A DNA stretch of 64,000 bases from Sulfurovum xiamenensis (GTDB lineage: Bacteria; Campylobacterota; Campylobacteria; Campylobacterales; Sulfurovaceae), in assembly GCF_030347995.1 (NCBI RefSeq), contig NZ_JAQIBC010000001.1:124001-188000 (forward strand), written 5' to 3'. Position numbers and translations under genes: made by a program. Each line of letters opens with the position of its first letter. Positions within the stretch are counted from its first letter, which is position 1. A model generated the notes under the pieces. That model made no database searches and was not told the DNA's origin. It saw nothing but the letters and a program-made list of their open reading frames with translations. Below, one piece after another: positions 45,820-55,786 of this stretch.

Positions 45820-47973
45820 TTATTTATTATATGCGTCATCCAAACTAATGATCTCGATCAATTTGAACTGACGTGAAATTTTTTCTGCAAGAAGCTGCTT
45901 TTTAGACTCATTGCTCTCCACTTCTATCTGGCAGAACTCTGCTTGTTCTGAATTCCTGATCCCCAACTCTATACTCAAAATATTGAGATTAAGATCAGTA
46001 AGTTTCACCAGCAGGTCTGCCAAAATACCTTTTTTGTTTTGAAGACTGATAGTGAGTCTATATCTGGAGAGCTTGGAACCACTCCAACTCACATAGACCA
46101 TCTCTTGCCCCTCTAACATCTTATCGTAGGCTTTCTTGCATAATTTGTGGTGTATAATAGCTTTACTACCCTTATAAAATGCAACGATTTGGTCACCAAC
46201 TTTAGGATGACAACAATAATCAAACTCTACACCGTCTATAGGCTTGTTCGTAAAGAATCTAAAGTGTTCTAACTCTTTAAGATACGGTTTTTTATACCCT
46301 TTTTTGAGTAATTCCCAAAAACGTACGACTTTGGTACCCATATAATCTGCCACTTTGTGTATGGTCTCTTTGTAATAGTCAAGCTGAACCGGTAATTTAT
46401 AAATGGCATCCATATGCCCCATACTTTCTAAAAGCTCTTTCATAGCACTGCTCTCCTGAGAGAACAGTGTTCCCAGGATATTGTATGCACTTAAGGTATC
46501 TGCCTCTTTTATTCTGGCTCTGCATGAGCTTCTAATACCCTCTTTGGCCCTGGATGTTTTTACAGTATCAAGCCATGAACAGTACAAATGCACTTCACTG
46601 TCTTTGATAATATTCACAATGTCACCATTTTTTAAAATGGTCAAGAGTGGTACTTTTTGCTTATTGACCAAAGCTTCTGCTGCATTGGCACCAACCTGAG
46701 AGTGGACGGCATAGGCAAAATCAAGGGCCACTGATCCTTTCGGTAAGGTAAAGTAATCCCCTTTAGGTGAAAACACAGTAATATCTTCAGAGAAAAGATC
46801 GGATTTTGCCAGTTCATAGAACTCTTCTATAGATTCATTTTGATAATGCAAACTCTCTAGCCATGACAGGTTCACACCCATATTTCCATCTTTGTATTTC
46901 CAGTGTGCTGCAACACCATACTCTGCCAGTCTATGCATCTCTACGGTTCGTATCTGCGCTTCCACGATCCCCTCCTCGGAGAACAGTGTCGTATGGATGG
47001 TCTTATAGCCATTTTCCTTAGGCACTGCGATATAATCTTTGAACCTGGAGATAAGAGGTGTAAACCTTAAATGTACAAGTCCTAAGACCCTGTAACACTC
47101 TATGGGCTTTTTCACAATGATACGGATCGCCAGCATGTCCAATACCTCTTCTATACTCACACCCTTACGATGCATCTTTAAATAGATGGAATAGTAGTGT
47201 TTGACCCTTCCGATGATCTCAAAATCATCTTCATCAAACCCGTCTTTTAACATCGTATCTTTAACATTTTGAATAAAAGCGTTGAGTTTAAACTTCAAAT
47301 TTTGTGCATTGGACTTCATATACGTATCTATACGTTTATAATCTTCAGGATAGATATAACGGAAACTCAGATCTTCCAAATGATTTTTAAGTCTTGAGAT
47401 ACCTAGTCTATGCGCAATAGGTGCATATACGACAAGAGTCTCTTCAGAGATACGTTTTTGTTTTGCAAAACTCAGTGCATCCAGTGTGATCATATTGTGC
47501 AGTCTGTCACAAAGTTTGATCACAAGTACACGTACATCTTTGATCGATGCAATCAGCATTTTGCGAAATGAAAGCGCGGAGTTGATCAATCTTTCATCGG
47601 AGCCTGAAGGAACCAACTCTTCATCACGTATCTCGACGATCTTGGTGAGTCCCTCAACCATATGGGCAACATCGTACCCGAATTCGTCTTCCAACTCTTC
47701 GATCGTATAATGTGTATCTTCCACCACATCATGCAAAAGAGCAGCCTGTACCATCATTTCATCATTGGAGATCTTTGCAGTGATCGCTGCAACCAAAATA
47801 GGATGGACAATATAAGGTTCTCCACTTTTGCGTGTCTGCCCTTTATGTGCTTCGAGTGAATGTTCTAGTGCTTTGGTTGTTTCAGGTAGAGGAGATGGGA
47901 TTACTTCCCAAAGAAGGGCACTTGCCTCTTCTATAGTCTTTATCTTTTTAGCTTTATCGAGAAAAGCATCCAA
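45820..47973 (-). CDS. spoT: Bifunctional (p)ppGpp synthetase/hydrolase
   Basis: A 717-residue Rel/Spo protein. The HD hydrolase motif (LLHDVVEDTHYTIEEL) is intact near residue 85, the synthetase region has RFKDYIAVPKENGYKTIHT, and TGS (about 400) and C-terminal ACT (about 640) regulatory domains follow. It controls the stringent response, and is probably the sole long RSH here, as in other Campylobacterota. The start codon is TTG (47973), just after rpoZ; rpoZ-spoT pairing is a classical bacterial arrangement. Confidence 0.95.
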   Translation of the reverse strand: MDAFLDKAKKIKTIEEASALLWEVIPSPLPETTKALEHSLEAHKGQTRKSGEPYIVHPILVAAITAKISNDEMMVQAALLHDVVEDTHYTIEELEDEFGYDVAHMVEGLTKIVEIRDEELVPSGSDERLINSALSFRKMLIASIKDVRVLVIKLCDRLHNMITLDALSFAKQKRISEETLVVYAPIAHRLGISRLKNHLEDLSFRYIYPEDYKRIDTYMKSNAQNLKFKLNAFIQNVKDTMLKDGFDEDDFEIIGRVKHYYSIYLKMHRKGVSIEEVLDMLAIRIIVKKPIECYRVLGLVHLRFTPLISRFKDYIAVPKENGYKTIHTTLFSEEGIVEAQIRTVEMHRLAEYGVAAHWKYKDGNMGVNLSWLESLHYQNESIEEFYELAKSDLFSEDITVFSPKGDYFTLPKGSVALDFAYAVHSQVGANAAEALVNKQKVPLLTILKNGDIVNIIKDSEVHLYCSWLDTVKTSRAKEGIRSSCRARIKEADTLSAYNILGTLFSQESSAMKELLESMGHMDAIYKLPVQLDYYKETIHKVADYMGTKVVRFWELLKKGYKKPYLKELEHFRFFTNKPIDGVEFDYCCHPKVGDQIVAFYKGSKAIIHHKLCKKAYDKMLEGQEMVYVSWSGSKLSRYRLTISLQNKKGILADLLVKLTDLNLNILSIELGIRNSEQAEFCQIEVESNESKKQLLAEKISRQFKLIEIISLDDAYNK

Positions 47974-47979
47974 AGGAGT

Positions 47980-48189
47980 TTAACCTTCTAGGCTGACAGT
48001 GATTTTACCTTCAGCTATTTCTTGCAATGCAATATCTGAATATTTCATGCCTGATGTATCGATATCTAAAAGTACTTCAGCACCGTTAGCGATAGCCTCT
48101 GCTCTTTTTCCTACTGCATTTGCAAGAAGGTATTTATCAAAATCTACTTTTTCAAGTGCTTTTGCTGTTAATTGTTCTGTTCTCATCAT
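47980..48189 (-). CDS. rpoZ: RNA polymerase omega subunit
   Basis: The 69-residue omega subunit helps assemble and stabilise RNA polymerase beta prime. Sequence TEQLTAKALEKVDFDKYLLANAVGKRAEAI is given here only in part; the LANAVGKRAEAI segment is the family hallmark. AGGA is 6 bp before the first of two consecutive ATGs. It sits directly between pyrH and spoT. Confidence 0.92.
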   Translation of the reverse strand: MMRTEQLTAKALEKVDFDKYLLANAVGKRAEAIANGAEVLLDIDTSGMKYSDIALQEIAEGKITVSLEG

Positions 48190-48214
48190 ATTCTTTCCTT
48201 TATTATTTCATTCT

Positions 48215-48976
<762 letters not shown>

Positions 48977-48992
48977 TTAAACTCTTAAATGC

Positions 48993-50360
48993 CTAAATTG
49001 TTATCAGTTTCAAGGGGTTAATATGCTTGGAGTCTTTTGTTGCCTGAAAAATGAGTTTTTCATTCACTTTTCCTACCACATATCCCTTTTGTATCTTTGC
49101 CCCGACATGTATCGTAGGCGCAATTTTAGAAAGTCCTGCATAGACTGTATGTATCTTGCTGCTATGAGAAACGACCACCACATTGCCCAACATACTGCTT
49201 TTCCCGGCAAAAACCACTTTCCCGTTCAAAATATTTTTTACTTTTGAGTTTGCCACAGGTGATTTGAGTGTAATAGACTCATTAAAGATCTTGATCTTGT
49301 AAATAGGATCCACATAGGTACCAAACTTTTTGACGAGCTTTGCTCCCGGTAATGGAGAGATTGTTTTCCCGCCTCTATACGCATAGGTTTTAGACTTTTG
49401 ATACGAAGAGTTTACCTGTCGTACTTTTTCACTCTCTTTATAGGTTTTTTGCTCTGCTTTTCTTGCTTCAGATGCAGCCAAACGTGCTCTTTTTCTCTCT
49501 TGCTCTGTTTTTGCTTGTTTTAAGGCCTCTTGGGCTTTTCTTGCATTGATACGAGCCAATGCCTTTGCTTCACGTATCTCTCTTTGTCTCTGTTTTTCAA
49601 GACGCATTGCTTCTTTTTCAGCTTCTGCCCTCTTACGTGCTTCATTAACCTCTTGTGTACGTAAGATATTCAGTTTGGCCAGTGTAGACCGAAGGGAATC
49701 CTGTTTATCCACGATCTTTGCAAGTTTTACATTGTATTTCTCTTCATCTGAAGCAAGCTTTTTACGCAACTTCTCTTTTGCTGCTTTTTTTTGCGTAAAC
49801 TCCTCTCTTTTTTTCACAATACGTGCAATCTCGTTTTTTGTTTTATTGCGCAGATAGACTTTGTCTTCTTTCTGTTTTTTCAGCTTTTCCAGATCTCTTT
49901 TTAATTCCGCTAACATTTTGGTATTATGGTTTTTATAGGCAATGTAGACTTCATGAGAAAGTATAGATTCTTTCGTAGGTTCATGTGCTTTTTCCATAGC
50001 AAAAACAATAGAGAATTGTTCAGAAAGCAAAGAGACGAACTTTTGATGTTTCTCTTCCAATGCCTGACTTGTAGAATCTAACTCTTTTTCAGATTTAGCC
50101 AATTCGGTTTTTAATACGGCATACTGCTCTTCTGATTTTTTTTGCTCTATTTCAAGTTCACCTATTTTATTTTCAAGATAAACGATGTCCTTTTCTGCAA
50201 CCTGTATATCCTTAGCAATTTTGTCAAGCTGCCTGCTTGTCTTTTTTTGGGCAGCCGATGCAGCAGAGAGTCTCTCTTTGGACTTTTCGATCTTTACAGT
50301 CGTTGATGCACTGTGAAGCAATCCTATTGCGACAAAGCAGATCAGAATTAAAGATCTCAC
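48993..50360 (-). CDS. envC: EnvC-like murein hydrolase activator (degenerate LytM)
   Basis: A 455-residue periplasmic protein: GTG start overlapping the ftsX stop (GTGA), signal peptide (about 1-18), a coiled-coil of some 250 residues with Lys/Glu-rich stretches, and a C-terminal LytM (M23) domain (about 330-455). In LytM, two of the usual zinc-ligand sites look lost: the GxHxG-type site reads IFNESITLKSP and the late HxH reads LIFQATKD. EnvC proteins activate amidases rather than cut peptidoglycan themselves. Gene order ftsE-ftsX-envC supports the role. Confidence 0.88.
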   Translation of the reverse strand: MRSLILICFVAIGLLHSASTTVKIEKSKERLSAASAAQKKTSRQLDKIAKDIQVAEKDIVYLENKIGELEIEQKKSEEQYAVLKTELAKSEKELDSTSQALEEKHQKFVSLLSEQFSIVFAMEKAHEPTKESILSHEVYIAYKNHNTKMLAELKRDLEKLKKQKEDKVYLRNKTKNEIARIVKKREEFTQKKAAKEKLRKKLASDEEKYNVKLAKIVDKQDSLRSTLAKLNILRTQEVNEARKRAEAEKEAMRLEKQRQREIREAKALARINARKAQEALKQAKTEQERKRARLAASEARKAEQKTYKESEKVRQVNSSYQKSKTYAYRGGKTISPLPGAKLVKKFGTYVDPIYKIKIFNESITLKSPVANSKVKNILNGKVVFAGKSSMLGNVVVVSHSSKIHTVYAGLSKIAPTIHVGAKIQKGYVVGKVNEKLIFQATKDSKHINPLKLITI

Positions 50361-51172
50361 TCCTGTACCCCCTTACTGCTAAATACAACCGTATAGACAG
50401 CAATTACAACGATCACAATCGAAGAGCCCAACAAAATACCGATATCGCTAACCTTAAAAAGTGCTTCCTGGTTTTGCACCATGATGTCTATCCCGCTTTG
50501 GGCAGCCCAGTAAAATTTGGTATAAAAGAAGATCGCAGAGACCAATATCGTTGAAAATATCGCATCTACAAAAGCAACTTTGAAAAGTATACCTGATCTA
50601 AGCATCAATGGTGCACCGAATATCTCCATGACCTGCATACGCTCTTTGTGTGCATATTTCCATATCTCCATCTGTTTGATAATAAGGAAGAGACTCACCA
50701 CGGCCATAAAAACGATAAATATTTTGAGTATAAACTTAATAAATGCAAAAAGTCTGTAATTGGACTGATAACTACTGCCGAATGTCTCGACTTGTTTAAT
50801 ATTGGCATCCGATTCAAGAGTTTTTTTGATCTCTTCCAATCCTGAAGTATGAAGATAGGAATCTAACCCAAGGTTATAAAAATATGGGAGTGCAGCCAAT
50901 ATTTCTTTACTGCTGCTTTGACTGATACCTTTTGCGACCTCGGAGACGATACTCTCACGCTTGATCTTTTCAGCCGTGCTGATGTGGTCGTTCAGTGCTT
51001 GAAAATCAGAAAGCTGCATAGGCTTTTTTGTCACAGCAAGCATAAAATAACCCTCTTTAAGCCCTTTTTCATACGTGTTTGTTGTACGTTCAAATACCAG
51101 ATAAAATTCAATACCCAATAAAATTGCCATCAGCGGCAAAATAAACATAAGATGGTTTTTAATGAACTTCAT
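50357..51172 (-). CDS. ftsX: Cell-division ABC permease FtsX
   Basis: About 271 residues, with one N-terminal span, a periplasmic loop (residues about 40-150) and three further spans, the usual FtsX topology. FtsEX relays the ATPase state to EnvC in the periplasm. The ATG at 51172 with AAGGG upstream is chosen over a GTG two codons earlier. It overlaps ftsE by 14 bp and envC by 4 bp, so translation is coupled. Confidence 0.9.
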   Translation of the reverse strand: MKFIKNHLMFILPLMAILLGIEFYLVFERTTNTYEKGLKEGYFMLAVTKKPMQLSDFQALNDHISTAEKIKRESIVSEVAKGISQSSSKEILAALPYFYNLGLDSYLHTSGLEEIKKTLESDANIKQVETFGSSYQSNYRLFAFIKFILKIFIVFMAVVSLFLIIKQMEIWKYAHKERMQVMEIFGAPLMLRSGILFKVAFVDAIFSTILVSAIFFYTKFYWAAQSGIDIMVQNQEALFKVSDIGILLGSSIVIVVIAVYTVVFSSKGVQE

Positions 51173-51833
51173 AGACACCCTTACTCTCTATAATAAAATG
51201 TCTGTAAGGTAAAGAGAAGATCGTTGGAATTTTGTGTGTTACGACCAAAACGGTTGTATCAAGCTGTTGACAGGCATTTTCCATGAGGTCCCAGATCACA
51301 TTAGATGAATAATCATCAAGGTTACCCGTAGGTTCATCTGCCAATATCACCACCGGATTTTTAGACAATGCTCTTGCCACACCCACACGCTGCTGTTCTC
51401 CACCACTCAATTCTAACGGATACTTATCGGCATGATCAGGAAGTTTTACATGCTTAAGCAGTCTTCGTGCCTGAGTCTCCTGTATCTCACTATCGTATCC
51501 AGCTATCATTAACGGTAAAACAACATTTTTTTTCACGGTCCATTCATTCACAAGTTTATAATCCTGGAAAATAATACCCATATGGGTTCTGAGTTCTTGC
51601 AGTTTACGTTGACTGACATGTGCCAGATCCAATCCACCCACAACAAGGTTGCCTTCACTCGGTCTTAGCTTTCCGTACAGTGCTTTGAGCAGTGTAGATT
51701 TACCTGAACCACTCGGTCCGGTGATAAAAACAAATTCACCTTTTTTAATGCTGAAGTTGGCATCTTTAATGACCTCTTTCCCTGCTTTTCCATAGGTGAG
51801 GGTAAGATGTGAAGCGTGAATCACATTGGACAT
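51159..51833 (-). CDS. ftsE: Cell-division ABC ATPase FtsE
   Basis: A 224-residue ABC ATPase with Walker [10 protein letters not shown] (about residues 38-46), the signature [15 protein letters not shown], and Walker [14 protein letters not shown]. It energises FtsX at the septum. It lies 3 bp after trmB and overlaps ftsX, completing an ftsE-ftsX-envC module. Confidence 0.94.
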   Translation of the reverse strand: MSNVIHASHLTLTYGKAGKEVIKDANFSIKKGEFVFITGPSGSGKSTLLKALYGKLRPSEGNLVVGGLDLAHVSQRKLQELRTHMGIIFQDYKLVNEWTVKKNVVLPLMIAGYDSEIQETQARRLLKHVKLPDHADKYPLELSGGEQQRVGVARALSKNPVVILADEPTGNLDDYSSNVIWDLMENACQQLDTTVLVVTHKIPTIFSLPYRHFIIESKGVYEVH

Positions 51834-51836
51834 GCG

Positions 51837-53021
51837 CTACTCTCCTTTAACGAGCATTATCTGCTCAGCTAGTTTTTGATGTGCTTGAAAGTTGACTGTC
51901 GTCTTCACAGGCGGAGAGACAAAATATCTGCAACTCTCTTTTTCTAATAAAACATATTTATGTTCCGGTCTGTCAAAACTTCCAAAAGCGCACTTGATAA
52001 GTAGACTCTCTTCAGATATTTTGTACACCCGTTCAAAGTGTATGAAATACCCATCAAATACCAATGCTTTTTTCGGTAAACATTCTTCTATCCCTGACGT
52101 ATATTTTACATCATTAAAATTAAAATCTATATTCAACGCTTTAGGTGCTGATTCTTGCGTGCATTTGACATAGACATCATAGATATCTTTTTCCTGTCTC
52201 AGCCATCTTGCTTCATACTTACTTGTCACTTCCAATGCTTCATTTTTACGTACCTCTACTTCAACTTTAGGGATAGAAAAGAACGTTTCCAACGCATACC
52301 AAAAGTATTTGTCACTGTCTGTACGAAGCTCTAAACGCCCGCCTTTTCTTAATACTCTCATTGACTCATCTAAAAAACTGGGACTGATCACCCTTCTGTG
52401 AGGCTTCTTGTCCCAAGGCACAGGGAAATGTACAAAGATCTGTTCACAAACATTCGAAGGCAGCATCTCCAAAAAGAGTCTTGCATCGTAGTTCACCACC
52501 CAAATATTGTCAAGCTTTTGCAGCTCTATCTGCTTGAGGACCTGTTGTGCTGAAGGTGTATGGATCTCTAACCCTATAAAAAGCGTATCGGGATTTTTTT
52601 TCGCCTGATGAAGCAGATGCCGTCCACTTCCAAAACCTACCTCAACGGAGATCTTCTCTTTGGGATAGGTGATGTTTTCAAAATCCTCTATCTTTTTAAA
52701 ATGTTCTGAAGAGAGTGGACTTTTGGTATTGGATATAGCGATATTGGAAGAGAGCACATCCAGGTTCAACGTTGTGGAAACACTCTCCAGTGCCTCTTTG
52801 AGAATGTTCACTTTAAGAGGTCTGGTCACTTTGTCATATTTGAGTAAGTAGGCTTTGTCATCGGGTTTGAGTTGAAGTAAGAACTCTTCTCCTGCATGTT
52901 CAATACCGATAAGCATATCGCTACGGTTCAGTGCAGTGGCGCAAAAGGTCATCATAGGACTATTTTTTATCTGCTGTTCTATTATAGATGTATCAAAGGG
53001 GGTAACTTTTAAGTGTGGCAT
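51837..53021 (-). CDS. trmB: tRNA (guanine-N7-)-methyltransferase, long form
   Basis: Methylates G46 of tRNA using SAM. The SAM motif VEVGFGSGRHLL is near residue 129, followed by FIGLEIH and the family motif FPVPWDKKPHRRVI with a Trp/Lys/Arg cluster. The protein is 394 residues, well beyond the 210-240 of the E. coli type: about 125 residues precede the catalytic core and some 130 residues follow. GGA is before the ATG. It is coupled to ftsE downstream. Confidence 0.92.
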   Translation of the reverse strand: MPHLKVTPFDTSIIEQQIKNSPMMTFCATALNRSDMLIGIEHAGEEFLLQLKPDDKAYLLKYDKVTRPLKVNILKEALESVSTTLNLDVLSSNIAISNTKSPLSSEHFKKIEDFENITYPKEKISVEVGFGSGRHLLHQAKKNPDTLFIGLEIHTPSAQQVLKQIELQKLDNIWVVNYDARLFLEMLPSNVCEQIFVHFPVPWDKKPHRRVISPSFLDESMRVLRKGGRLELRTDSDKYFWYALETFFSIPKVEVEVRKNEALEVTSKYEARWLRQEKDIYDVYVKCTQESAPKALNIDFNFNDVKYTSGIEECLPKKALVFDGYFIHFERVYKISEESLLIKCAFGSFDRPEHKYVLLEKESCRYFVSPPVKTTVNFQAHQKLAEQIMLVKGE

Positions 53022-53030
53022 TGTTCCTGC

Positions 53031-53696
53031 TTATAATGTAATTTTGGTTATTTCGCTTGGATAAGCGCGTATTTTGTCATAACTTTGTGCGATGATCCGG
53101 TAGCTGTATGTATGTCCGCTTCTTACAAAAGTATCAATGTATTCAACCATCAATTGCCCTTGTACCTGTGAAACAAATTTCCATTCAGAACCATCCACCG
53201 ATCTCTCTACGATATAACTATTGATACTTGTATTTGCATGCGGTTTCCACAGAAGTTTTACCACAGAGGGTGCGACCCTATAGGCTTTCACAAAAGAGAC
53301 TGCCGAGAATGGAGGCATTGTTCTTACTTCTATCGGCTCACTGTGTCTGGACTCTTTTCCATATGCAAAGGTACTAAATGAGTAACGGTATGTACTGTCG
53401 GCATTGACATGCGTATCCACAAAATGGGTTGCATAAGGGTTACCCACCGTGCCTATACGTTGAAAACCTTCTCTCTCTTTCGAAGCATCACTTCTGTAGA
53501 TGTTGATCCCGTGTATGCGACGGTCATCTATCTTCTTCCATTCAAAACCTACAGAATTCATCCTTGGTAAAGCATGTACCTGTTCGATCGTCTCCAATGA
53601 AGGGTCTGTACCATAGGTCATCAATCCCTTGACAGCACCACACCCGTTAAAGGTAATTAAAGAGGTCACCCAGAGTACGAGGATCGATTTTTTCAT
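53031..53696 (-). CDS. Lipoprotein with two fibronectin type III domains
   Basis: A 221-residue protein whose N-terminus (basic, hydrophobic, then FNGC) is a lipobox, so it is likely lipid-anchored. Two FN3 domains follow (about 30-125 and 130-221), recognised by the recurring W (VGFEWKKID, KLLWKPH) and YRYSFSTFAY / YSYRIIAQSY strands. It starts within the upstream pseudouridine synthase gene (50-bp overlap) with AAGG in front. FN3 proteins often bind polymers or partner proteins; the role is unknown. Confidence 0.85.
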   Translation of the reverse strand: MKKSILVLWVTSLITFNGCGAVKGLMTYGTDPSLETIEQVHALPRMNSVGFEWKKIDDRRIHGINIYRSDASKEREGFQRIGTVGNPYATHFVDTHVNADSTYRYSFSTFAYGKESRHSEPIEVRTMPPFSAVSFVKAYRVAPSVVKLLWKPHANTSINSYIVERSVDGSEWKFVSQVQGQLMVEYIDTFVRSGHTYSYRIIAQSYDKIRAYPSEITKITL

Positions 53697-54600
53697 CTAC
53701 TTCACCTTGATCGAAATTTTTAGATAAATACATTTTCATATCATCAAAAAGTGGGGCGACAAACTCCATTCTTTCACCGCTTACAGGGTGGACAAGATAC
53801 AGTAAATATGCATGCAAATTAACTCTAGAAATTTTATCTCTTTTGCTCTTAAATCCATATAAATCATCGCCCAAAATATGGCGGCCGAGCGTATTTAAAT
53901 GGACCCGTATCTGATGGGTTCTTCCTGTAAACAGTTTTGCTGCAATGAGCTCAACATTATGTTGGCTTGTCAGCAGTTTTACGAAGGCTGTTTTAGCGTT
54001 TCTGCCATTTGGGACCACATCCATTTTGAGTCGGTTCTTAGGATTACGTCCTATCGGTTTGTCTACGACTGTATTCTCTTTGAGCGGATGGTCTATCAAT
54101 GCCAGATAGTAACGTCCCATACTCTTATCCTGTAGCTGTAAACTCAGTGCTTCATGCACCTTGTTGTTCTTGGCCACGACGAGTGCACCCGTAGTCTCTT
54201 TATCGATACGGTGTACGATACCATAACGCTCTTCTCCGCTGATGGTGGAAAGAGATATGCCTTTCTGGATCAGCCAATCTACCAGTGTAGGCTCTTTCAC
54301 CGAAGGGGCAGGATGGACCACAAGGCCAGCAGGTTTGTTCACCACCAAAAGATACTCATCTTCATAGATCACCTCGACATCAAAGTCCACAGGTGCTACC
54401 TCACGTTTCTCAGCCTCTTTGAATGCATAGGCTATCTCATCGTCTTCTTCTACCTTGAAGCTTGTTTTTGTGATGGTCTTACTGTTGACGGATACCAGTC
54501 CATCTTTGATAAGTTTTTCGATCTGGTTACGGCTTACGTCCAACTGGTTGGCAAGTATCTTGTCTAGACGGCCTGATGCTGTAGCGGTAAATTGATTCAT
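53647..54600 (-). CDS. RluA-family pseudouridine synthase (RluD-like)
   Basis: A 317-residue enzyme with an N-terminal S4 RNA-binding domain (RLDKILANQLDVSRNQIEKLI) and the catalytic RluA core: the Asp motif HRIDKETTGALVVAKN near residue 125, plus TGRTHQIRVHL. These synthases convert uridine to pseudouridine in 23S rRNA or tRNA. RluD (positions 1911/1915/1917) is the best guess from the S4 domain; RluC-like specificity is not excluded. It overlaps the FN3 lipoprotein gene. Confidence 0.9.
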   Translation of the reverse strand: MNQFTATASGRLDKILANQLDVSRNQIEKLIKDGLVSVNSKTITKTSFKVEEDDEIAYAFKEAEKREVAPVDFDVEVIYEDEYLLVVNKPAGLVVHPAPSVKEPTLVDWLIQKGISLSTISGEERYGIVHRIDKETTGALVVAKNNKVHEALSLQLQDKSMGRYYLALIDHPLKENTVVDKPIGRNPKNRLKMDVVPNGRNAKTAFVKLLTSQHNVELIAAKLFTGRTHQIRVHLNTLGRHILGDDLYGFKSKRDKISRVNLHAYLLYLVHPVSGERMEFVAPLFDDMKMYLSKNFDQGEVDEKIDPRTLGDLFNYL

Positions 54601-54617
54601 GCTTTTTTCGAAAAAGA

Positions 54618-54971
54618 TCAGTCTGTCTGCTTACAAGGTTCATCAGAGAGAAACTGCTTGCGGACCCAGCCTCTTTGACCATCTGCATCTACTTTACACC
54701 ATACAGGGTATTTCCATGCCATATAGCTCCTTCTGGTCGCATTCATCTCATCAAGCTCTTTTTGTGTGACTTCTCTTAAACAGCCGAGGTTTTGGACACA
54801 CTCCTCTGTCCAGACACGGGTATAGATCTTTTTGGCTTTTCGGTTAGGTTCCACACTTAATGCAAGGGACTCACATCTTTTGATGAGCTTCACGGTAAAT
54901 TCCCGGGGTTGTATTTGCTCCTCAGCCATCAAAGATGCAAACACGAAGCTTAGTAGCAAGAGGTATCTCAC
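54618..54971 (-). CDS. Secreted SH3-like small protein
   Basis: A 117-residue protein with a short signal peptide (hydrophobic run, cleavage near residue 16) and a beta-rich core with several Cys residues and a late GWVRKQFL segment typical of SH3b-like domains. Periplasmic location is expected. The start is GTG, overlapping the ttcA stop by 4 bp. No catalytic motif; function unknown. Confidence 0.7.
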   Translation of the reverse strand: MRYLLLLSFVFASLMAEEQIQPREFTVKLIKRCESLALSVEPNRKAKKIYTRVWTEECVQNLGCLREVTQKELDEMNATRRSYMAWKYPVWCKVDADGQRGWVRKQFLSDEPCKQTD

Positions 54972-55786
54972 AGTGTTTCCTCTATATCATCTCGGTTCCA
55001 GCGTTCAGGGTCAAAGAAGGTATCATCATGGATATGTTTAAAGGAAGCCTTGAACATTTTAAAGACATCTTTATTCTCTTTCTCAAGCTCGGCCAACCAT
55101 GCTTTAGTCGCAGCTCTTGCATACGGCATCTTTACCTCTTTTAACATGGCAGGACAGGCTTCATCTCCTATGACCTTCAGGTTATTCTCTTCGGCAAAGG
55201 CACGCAGTTGTGTCTCACGTGCTTGGATCAGCGGGCGTATCAGGTGAAAACCTCTGCTTGTTTTATAGATAGGTGCCAAGGCTCTCATGCTTCCATTGTA
55301 GAACATGTTCATAAAGAAACTTTCTACCGTGTCATCAAAGTGATGTCCCAGTGCCACCTTGGTGAAACCGCCCTGTTCAGCAAAGCTGTAAAGTGCCCCT
55401 CTTCTCATACGCGAGAAATAGGAACAGAATGAAGAGTTTTCCCTGATCGTATCATTGGAAATTTCATAGATATTGGTATCAAAAACGGTATGCTTGATAC
55501 CATACTCTTTACAATGTGCTTCTAAAAAAGCATAATGTTCATCAGGCATACCATATTTCACCGTACACGCTTCAAACTCAAAATGAAAAGGTGCGTGTCG
55601 CTGCATGTGTTTCAAGATATGTACAAGCGCCAGGGAATCTTTACCTCCGCTCAGTCCGACCAGTACTTTATCACCCTCACCTATTAGTCTGAACTCAGCA
55701 TTCGTCTTACCTGCCAATTTGAGCAGTTTTTTGCTTATAGGGATGCTTTTAGAGGCAGTACGTCTTTGGTTATCGTTCAAGGGCAT
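54968..55786 (-). CDS. ttcA: TtcA-like tRNA 2-thiocytidine synthase
   Basis: A 272-residue PP-loop ATP pyrophosphatase with VGLSGGKDSLALVHIL near residue 45. TtcA thiolates C32 of tRNAs using a cluster bound by three cysteines. Here FCSYFSRMRRGALY aligns with the CSLCSRLRRG stretch of E. coli TtcA, so the first Cys is retained but the second is Phe; the third appears retained in DEACPAM. The annotation holds at family level, but thiolation chemistry may differ. It overlaps mtnN by 17 bp. Confidence 0.85.
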   Translation of the reverse strand: MPLNDNQRRTASKSIPISKKLLKLAGKTNAEFRLIGEGDKVLVGLSGGKDSLALVHILKHMQRHAPFHFEFEACTVKYGMPDEHYAFLEAHCKEYGIKHTVFDTNIYEISNDTIRENSSFCSYFSRMRRGALYSFAEQGGFTKVALGHHFDDTVESFFMNMFYNGSMRALAPIYKTSRGFHLIRPLIQARETQLRAFAEENNLKVIGDEACPAMLKEVKMPYARAATKAWLAELEKENKDVFKMFKASFKHIHDDTFFDPERWNRDDIEETL

